A stretch of DNA of 45,311 nt. Origin: Pseudomonadota bacterium. GTDB taxonomy: Bacteria; Myxococcota_A; UBA796; GCA-2862545. The translations under genes were made by a program, and so were the position numbers. The stretch is from positions 1 to 45,311 of the forward strand of contig CANJMY010000022.1 in NCBI GenBank assembly GCA_947475315.1, in the 5' to 3' direction. Below the pieces are notes generated by a model that saw only the letters and a list, made by a program, of their open reading frames with translations, ran no database searches and had not been told where the DNA came from. Below, in pieces: positions 41,117-45,311 of the stretch (position 1 is its first letter; the number at the start of each line of letters is the position of its first letter).

Positions 41117-41554
41117 TCAGGCGATTGGAGGGGGCACCGGCGGCGACGTGCTGTGCAGCGCCGGCGACGCAGGGTCGGGCACGCGCACGCGCACGGTGGC
41201 GTAGCGGAAGGTGGGGCCGTCCGGGAGCGACAGCTCGGGCGGCAGCATGGGGAGCGAGCTGCAGCACTGGCACACGTGCTGTGACGGGGAGCAGCCGTGC
41301 TCCGCGCAGGACCCGCTGCCCGCGTGGTCCTCAGACGCCGCGACCTGTTCGTGCGCGGCGCTGTGCGGCAGGTGTCCGTCGTGGAGCAGGTGACCCGCCG
41401 CCTCGACCAACGCCTCACCGCCCGGCGTCAGGCCCAGGATGACGAGCAGGATGAGCACGACGCGCGCGAGGCGCCGCCAGCGGTTGAGCCGCTGGCGCGT
41501 CTTCGAGCTGTCCGCGATCGTGCGTGTGCGCATCTGGGGGGTGTCGCGTGGCAT
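41117..41554 (-). CDS. His/Cys-rich small exported protein heading the metal efflux operon
   Basis: This 145-residue protein has an Arg-rich N-terminus and one hydrophobic helix (about 29-43: ARVVLILLVILGL), probably an uncleaved anchor or signal. It then has a ligand-rich segment from 55 to 98 with eight histidines (55, 58, 61, 64, 68, 77, 86, 93) and five cysteines (83, 88, 95, 97, 98), and a Pro-rich tail (SPPVPPPIA). It resembles CzcI-like small proteins that precede czcCBA operons. A periplasmic metal sensor, buffer or chaperone feeding the pump is inferred. ATG 41554 or ATG 41533 could start it, and neither has a clear ribosome site. Confidence 0.72.
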   Translation of the reverse strand: MPRDTPQMRTRTIADSSKTRQRLNRWRRLARVVLILLVILGLTPGGEALVEAAGHLLHDGHLPHSAAHEQVAASEDHAGSGSCAEHGCSPSQHVCQCCSSLPMLPPELSLPDGPTFRYATVRVRVPDPASPALHSTSPPVPPPIA

Positions 41555-41611
41555 GCGATGGGTGTCAAGCGGAAGAGACAGGCTCGGACGTGTGACCCGA
41601 CCCGCCTCTGC

Positions 41612-43066
41612 TTACGTGCCGCAGAAGGTCTGAAACCCCGCCGTGAACTCCTCCGACGCAGGCCCCGTGTACGCCTCGTCGCCGTCGCGCACCTCGAACG
41701 GGTGCGTCACCGCGTCCATCAGCCGCTCGAGCGGCCCCAGGTCGCCCGCGACCGCCGCGGCCAGCGCCTCCTCCACGCGGTGGTTGCGTGGGATGACGCG
41801 CGGGTTCACCCGATCCATCGCGTCCGCTCGCTCGGGGGGCGCGCCGTCGAGCGCCACGCGCGCCTGCCACCGCTCGGTCCACGCCAGCAGCGGCGCGGCG
41901 TCGGGCACAAGCGCCGTCAGCGACGCCAGGTCCCCGCGCAACGCCGTCGCCAGCGCGCGGAAGAACCGCGTGTGGTCCGGGTGGTGCGCCGCCAGCAGCG
42001 CCTCAAGCTCGGCCAGCAGCGCGTCGTCGCCCTCGTCCTCGCTCACCATCCCGAGCTTGCGCCGTAGCTCGGCGCGCCACGCCTTGGCGTACACCGCGCC
42101 GTACTGGTTCAGCGCCGCTTGCGCGAGCGGCAGCGCCACGTCCGGATCCGGATCGATGAGCGGCAGGAGCGCGCTGCCGAGTCGGCTCAGGTTCCAGCCC
42201 ATCACCGCGGGCTGGTTGCCGTAGGCGTAGCGCCCGCCGTGGTCGATCGAGCTGAACACGGTGGCCGGATCGTGCGCGTCCATGAACGCACAAGGCCCGT
42301 AGTCGATCGTCTCTCCGGAGATGGTGACGTTGTCGGTGTTCATGACGCCGTGGATGAAGCCGACGCCCATCCAGCGTGCCACCAACGCGGCCTGCGCGTC
42401 GCGCACGCACTCAAAGAGCGACAGGGCGGGGCGGGTCCGGTCGGCGTCTGGGTAGTGGCGGTCGAGCGCGTAGGTGACGAGCAGGGCGGCGCGCGTGTCG
42501 TCGCCGTGCACCGCGAAGTACTCGAAGGTGCCGACGCGAATGTGGCTGGCGGCCACGCGCGCGAGCACGGCGCCGGGCGGGTAGCCCTCGCGCGCGACGC
42601 GGGCGCCGGTGGTGGTGACGGCGAGCGCGCGCGTGGTGGGGATGCCCAGCGCGTGCATCGCCTCGCCCATGATCGACTCGCGCAGCATGGGCGCGAGCGC
42701 GGCCAGCCCGTCGCCGCCGCGGGAGAAGGGCGTGCGGCCCGATCCCTTGAGCTGCAGGTCGCGGCGATGGCCGTTGCGGTCGATCAGCTCGCCCAGCAAG
42801 AGCGCGCGGCCGTCGCCCAGGCGAGGGGACAGGCCGCCGAACTGATGGCCGGCGTAGGCCTGCGCGATCGGGTCGGCGCCTTCGGGCACCATGGCGCCCG
42901 ACAGCACCTGCGCGGCGACCGGGCGAAGCTCCTCCAGATCCAGCCCCAGCTCGGCCGCGAGCGGCTCGTTGAGGACGACCAGCGCGGGCCCAGGCGGCGT
43001 GGCGGGCAGGGCGCGCTCGAAGGTGCCTTCCAGGTCGCGCGCGTAGGTGTTGTCGAAGCGAAACAC
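41612..43066 (-). CDS. selO: Protein adenylyltransferase SelO
   Basis: This 484-residue SelO (YdiU) pseudokinase-fold enzyme transfers AMP from ATP to Ser, Thr or Tyr of target proteins, with a link to oxidative stress. Diagnostic stretches are AYAGHQFGGLSPRLGDGRA, LQLKGSGRTPFSR with K107, LRESIMGEAMHALGIPTTRAL with E130, and GFIHGVMNTDNVTISGETIDYGPCAFMD with N246 and D255 (metal binding). The C-terminus is FQTFCGT, with Cys where eukaryotic SelO has selenocysteine. GTG 43066 follows GGAG. The His/Cys-rich protein and metal efflux genes lie downstream on the same strand after 57 bases. Confidence 0.96.
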   Translation of the reverse strand: MFRFDNTYARDLEGTFERALPATPPGPALVVLNEPLAAELGLDLEELRPVAAQVLSGAMVPEGADPIAQAYAGHQFGGLSPRLGDGRALLLGELIDRNGHRRDLQLKGSGRTPFSRGGDGLAALAPMLRESIMGEAMHALGIPTTRALAVTTTGARVAREGYPPGAVLARVAASHIRVGTFEYFAVHGDDTRAALLVTYALDRHYPDADRTRPALSLFECVRDAQAALVARWMGVGFIHGVMNTDNVTISGETIDYGPCAFMDAHDPATVFSSIDHGGRYAYGNQPAVMGWNLSRLGSALLPLIDPDPDVALPLAQAALNQYGAVYAKAWRAELRRKLGMVSEDEGDDALLAELEALLAAHHPDHTRFFRALATALRGDLASLTALVPDAAPLLAWTERWQARVALDGAPPERADAMDRVNPRVIPRNHRVEEALAAAVAGDLGPLERLMDAVTHPFEVRDGDEAYTGPASEEFTAGFQTFCGT

Positions 43067-43222
43067 GGGAGCTCCAGGCCAAGATCTCCCCTAGCGGGTT
43101 GGCGCGGGGGAGACGCGCGATCGAGACGGAGCGTGAAGGGTGAGGACCCGACACCCGGGTGCCGTGGGCCGCTCGACACGTCCGCCGTCGCGATCATAGG
43201 CGTCGTGTTCCATGGAGCGCCC

Positions 43223-43927
43223 ATGCCCGGCCGCGACGTCGTCCTGCCCGCCCCGCCTGGGGGCACCGCCACCCCCGCGTTCGCCGCCACCCCGGACGGC
43301 GCCCGCCACGGTGTCGTCGTGATCCACGAGATCTTTGGCCGTGCGCCGGAGATCGATCGCGTCGTCGAGCGCTTCGAGCGCATGGGCTACGCCGCCGTCG
43401 CGCCCGACCTGTTCTCCGACGGGATGAAGGCGATGTGCATCCGTCGCGCCGTGGTCGACCTGTGGCGCGGGACCGGCCCGTCGCTCGACAAGGTGATCGC
43501 GGCCCGCGACTGGCTCACCGCCATGACGGGCATCCCCTCCGACCGGATCGGCATCATCGGCTTCTGCTTTGGCGGCAGCTTCGCGCTCGCGCTCGGCGGC
43601 GACTTTGCTGTGGTCTCTACGAACTACGGCGAGATCCCGCGCAACCTGCTGCCGGACGGCATGGCGCCGACCATCGGCTGCTACGGCGGCCGCGATCACT
43701 CCATGGCCTCCGTGCCGGGGCGCCTGGGCAAGCTGCTCCAGGAGCGGGGTGTGCCGCACCAGCTCCATCTGGACCCGGACGCGGGCCACTCCTACCTCAC
43801 GGACGGCGACCGCCCGATCCTGGCCGCGCTCACGCGCCCGCTCATGAACGTCGCGTACGACGCGGAGCGCGCCGAGGCCGCGTGGTCGAAGATCGAGGCC
43901 TTCTTCGGCGAGCACCTGCCGGCCTAG
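43223..43927 (+). CDS. Dienelactone hydrolase family protein
   Basis: This 234-residue cytoplasmic alpha/beta hydrolase of the dienelactone hydrolase family has the Cys-His-Asp triad. C115 lies in IGFCFGG, D158 in YGGRDHSM and H189 in DAGHSYL. The conserved glutamate E36 (VIHEIFG) that primes the cysteine is also present. It would hydrolyse lactones or related esters. No aromatic-degradation genes are near, so the substrate is unknown. ATG 43223 follows GGAG and gives the normal family N-terminus. The gene diverges from selO (156-base gap) and converges on the alpha-oxoamine synthase gene. Confidence 0.92.
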   Translation: MPGRDVVLPAPPGGTATPAFAATPDGARHGVVVIHEIFGRAPEIDRVVERFERMGYAAVAPDLFSDGMKAMCIRRAVVDLWRGTGPSLDKVIAARDWLTAMTGIPSDRIGIIGFCFGGSFALALGGDFAVVSTNYGEIPRNLLPDGMAPTIGCYGGRDHSMASVPGRLGKLLQERGVPHQLHLDPDAGHSYLTDGDRPILAALTRPLMNVAYDAERAEAAWSKIEAFFGEHLPA

Positions 43928-44016
43928 CGCGGTGCACGCTCAGGCTGAGCGACACCTCGGTCGCCCGGCCGTGAGCGTCACCGATCGAGGCAAGATGAAC
44001 GCCCCGATCCACCGCC

Positions 44017-45311
44017 TCACGGCATCGGGAATTCGATCCGGATCTCGCCGAGCGTCTTCGCCACCGTGTCGGCGGTCCACGCGAGCTGCGCCTCGCTGTG
44101 GGTGGACGACAGGAAGAAGCGCAGGCGGGCCGCGTCGTCGGGCACCGCCGGGTAGACGATCGGCTGGACGTTGATGCCCGCCGTCTGGAGCCGTTGCGAG
44201 AGCACGAGCGCGTGCAGCGAGTTGCCGGTGATCACCGGGACCACGCCCGAACCACCCGTCGCCGGGCCGTTGTCCAGGCCGTGCTTGAGGCAGGCCGCGT
44301 GGAAGAAGGCCGCGTTGTCCTGCAGCTTCTTCACGCGCCAGGGCTCTTCGAGCATCAGCTCCAGGCTGGCGAGCGCCGCCATGCCGTTCGCGGGCGTGAG
44401 ACCCGCCGAGTACACAAACCCGGGCGACGTGTACTTGAGGTAGCGGACGAGCGCGGACGAGCCGGCGATCCACCCGCCGCAGCTCGACATGGACTTGGAC
44501 AGCGTGCCCATCCACAGGTCCACGTCGCGGCCGTCGATGCCCCAGTGCTCGCCGATGCCGCAGCCCGTCTTGCCGACGATGCCGAAGCTGTGCGCCTCGT
44601 CGACCATCAGCAGCGCGCCGAAGCGCTTCTTGAGCGCGATGTAGCGGGGCAGCGCGCACAGGTCGCCGTCCATCGAGTACACGCCCTCGACGATGATCAG
44701 GCAGCGCCGGTAGTGCCCGCGCAGCGCCTTGAGCTGGCGCTCCAGATCGTCGGGGTCCTCGTGGGCGAACGCGCGCCGCTGCGCGCCGGACAGCTTGATG
44801 CCCTGCAGCGCTGAGTCGTGGATGTACGCGTCGTGGAGGATCAGATCCTCCTTGCCCATCAGGTGGCCGATCGCCGTGACGTTGGTCGCGTGGCCCGCCG
44901 TGAACAGGATCGCGTCGTCCACGCCCTGGCACTTGGCGATCAGCGCCTCCAGGTCGTGGTGGAAGGGCCGCTCGCCGCTCGCCACGCGCGACGCCGACAC
45001 GCTGGTGCCGTAGCGGTGGATCGCCTCTTCGACGCGCGTCAGCACGCGCGGATCGCCGGAGAGTCCGAGGTAGTTGTACGAGCTGAAGTTCACCAGCTCG
45101 CGGCCCGCCACCGACGTGGTGTCGCGCGCCGTGCCCTCGTGGACGTGGAAGTAGGGGTTCTGCAGCCCCATCATCTTCAGGCCGTCCAGCCGGATGTCCA
45201 GGTCCTGAAGCTCCTGCCACTTCGTGAAGTCGACGTCCTCGGCGCGCGGGACGAACGGGGCGTCGTCGCCGTCGAGCTTCTTCATCTCGGCGTGCACTTC
45301 TTCCGCGATCA
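44017..45311 (-). CDS. Alpha-oxoamine synthase (AONS/KBL/SPT family), N-terminus off the window
   Basis: This PLP enzyme of the family that decarboxylatively joins an acyl thioester to an amino acid shows at least 426 residues. Numbered from GTG 45297, the stacking histidine is H160 (HDAYIHDS), D233 and H236 lie in MVDEAHSFG, and PLP-lysine K268 lies in MGTLSKSMSS. The frame stays open upstream of 45297 (ATC GCG GAA GAA) to the edge, so the true start, and perhaps a fused acyl-carrier domain, lies outside. Members make 8-amino-7-oxononanoate, 2-amino-3-oxobutyrate, ketosphinganine or polyketide-type amino ketones. The substrate cannot be told here. It converges on the dienelactone hydrolase gene. 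Confidence 0.9.
   Translation of the reverse strand, partial: IAEEVHAEMKKLDGDDAPFVPRAEDVDFTKWQELQDLDIRLDGLKMMGLQNPYFHVHEGTARDTTSVAGRELVNFSSYNYLGLSGDPRVLTRVEEAIHRYGTSVSASRVASGERPFHHDLEALIAKCQGVDDAILFTAGHATNVTAIGHLMGKEDLILHDAYIHDSALQGIKLSGAQRRAFAHEDPDDLERQLKALRGHYRRCLIIVEGVYSMDGDLCALPRYIALKKRFGALLMVDEAHSFGIVGKTGCGIGEHWGIDGRDVDLWMGTLSKSMSSCGGWIAGSSALVRYLKYTSPGFVYSAGLTPANGMAALASLELMLEEPWRVKKLQDNAAFFHAACLKHGLDNGPATGGSGVVPVITGNSLHALVLSQRLQTAGINVQPIVYPAVPDDAARLRFFLSSTHSEAQLAWTADTVAKTLGEIRIEFPMP

Noticed and set aside
41563-41568. TTGACA on the reverse strand as the efflux-operon -35 element
   Set aside because: No -10 element follows at 16-20 bases, and it lies only nine bases before ATG 41554, so at most it would serve the later ATG 41533.
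43937-43951. Small hairpin CGCTCA-GGC-TGAGCG as a terminator between convergent genes
   Set aside because: The stem is only six base pairs with no T-run, so it is too weak to call.
43940-45220. Reverse frame in a second register over the alpha-oxoamine synthase
   Set aside because: The product is Arg/Gly/Pro-rich without motifs, while the other register carries the full PLP active site.

Overview
The window is about 45.3 kb of very GC-rich, densely coded bacterial DNA. Genes lie on both strands, and many starts overlap the preceding stop as ATGA, GTGA or TGATG. The content fits a Gram-negative with an outer membrane: Mpl, a TolC/RND efflux system and many lipoproteins with clear lipoboxes. 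The kinase-fold and TPR proteins, the many exported lipoproteins and the LuxC/LuxE-like enzymes suggest a myxobacterium-like lineage (Myxococcota). That placement is inferred from content only. I saw no rRNA, tRNA, CRISPR array, phage or insertion sequence.

Left end (1-5.4 kb): a roughly 770-base non-coding block of hairpins and tandem repeats, then a leftward operon of a hydrolase-fold lipoprotein, a membrane-anchored pseudokinase and leucyl aminopeptidase PepA. 5.4-10.6 kb: a small membrane protein, then a translationally coupled unit miaB, CPBP protease, ABC permease, ABC ATPase. 10.6-17.5 kb: an unrecognised exported protein diverging from an exported endonuclease/phosphatase-fold enzyme, a two-gene heterodimeric ABC exporter behind a 93-aa membrane protein, and a rightward isoprenyl-synthase homologue that has lost both Asp-rich motifs.

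17.5-26.3 kb: a sigma-70 family gene with a roughly 560-base leader region faces a four-gene leftward operon of mpl, a class III aminotransferase, a LuxE-like acyl-protein synthetase and a LuxC-like acyl reductase. Read as chemistry, the last three form a carboxylate to aldehyde to amine module. Diverging from mpl is a DsbD-N-like exported protein coupled to hslO (Hsp33). 26.3-35.4 kb: a histidine phosphatase, a TPR protein, a probable seven-bladed-propeller lipoprotein, a PHA-system-like small protein, a degenerate alkaline-phosphatase-like lipoprotein, a GT-C-like membrane protein and a large lipoprotein.

35.5-43.1 kb: selO and then a His/Cys-rich small protein lead into a complete outer-membrane/adaptor/RND heavy-metal efflux operon (CzcCBA type, divalent-metal motif). 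43.2-45.3 kb: a dienelactone hydrolase and the body of an alpha-oxoamine synthase that runs off the right edge.

The most interesting points are the amine-forming operon coupled to mpl, the recurring homologues with missing catalytic residues (kinase, hydrolase, prenyl synthase, phosphatase), the DsbD-N/Hsp33 pairing and the metal-ligand-rich protein heading the efflux operon.
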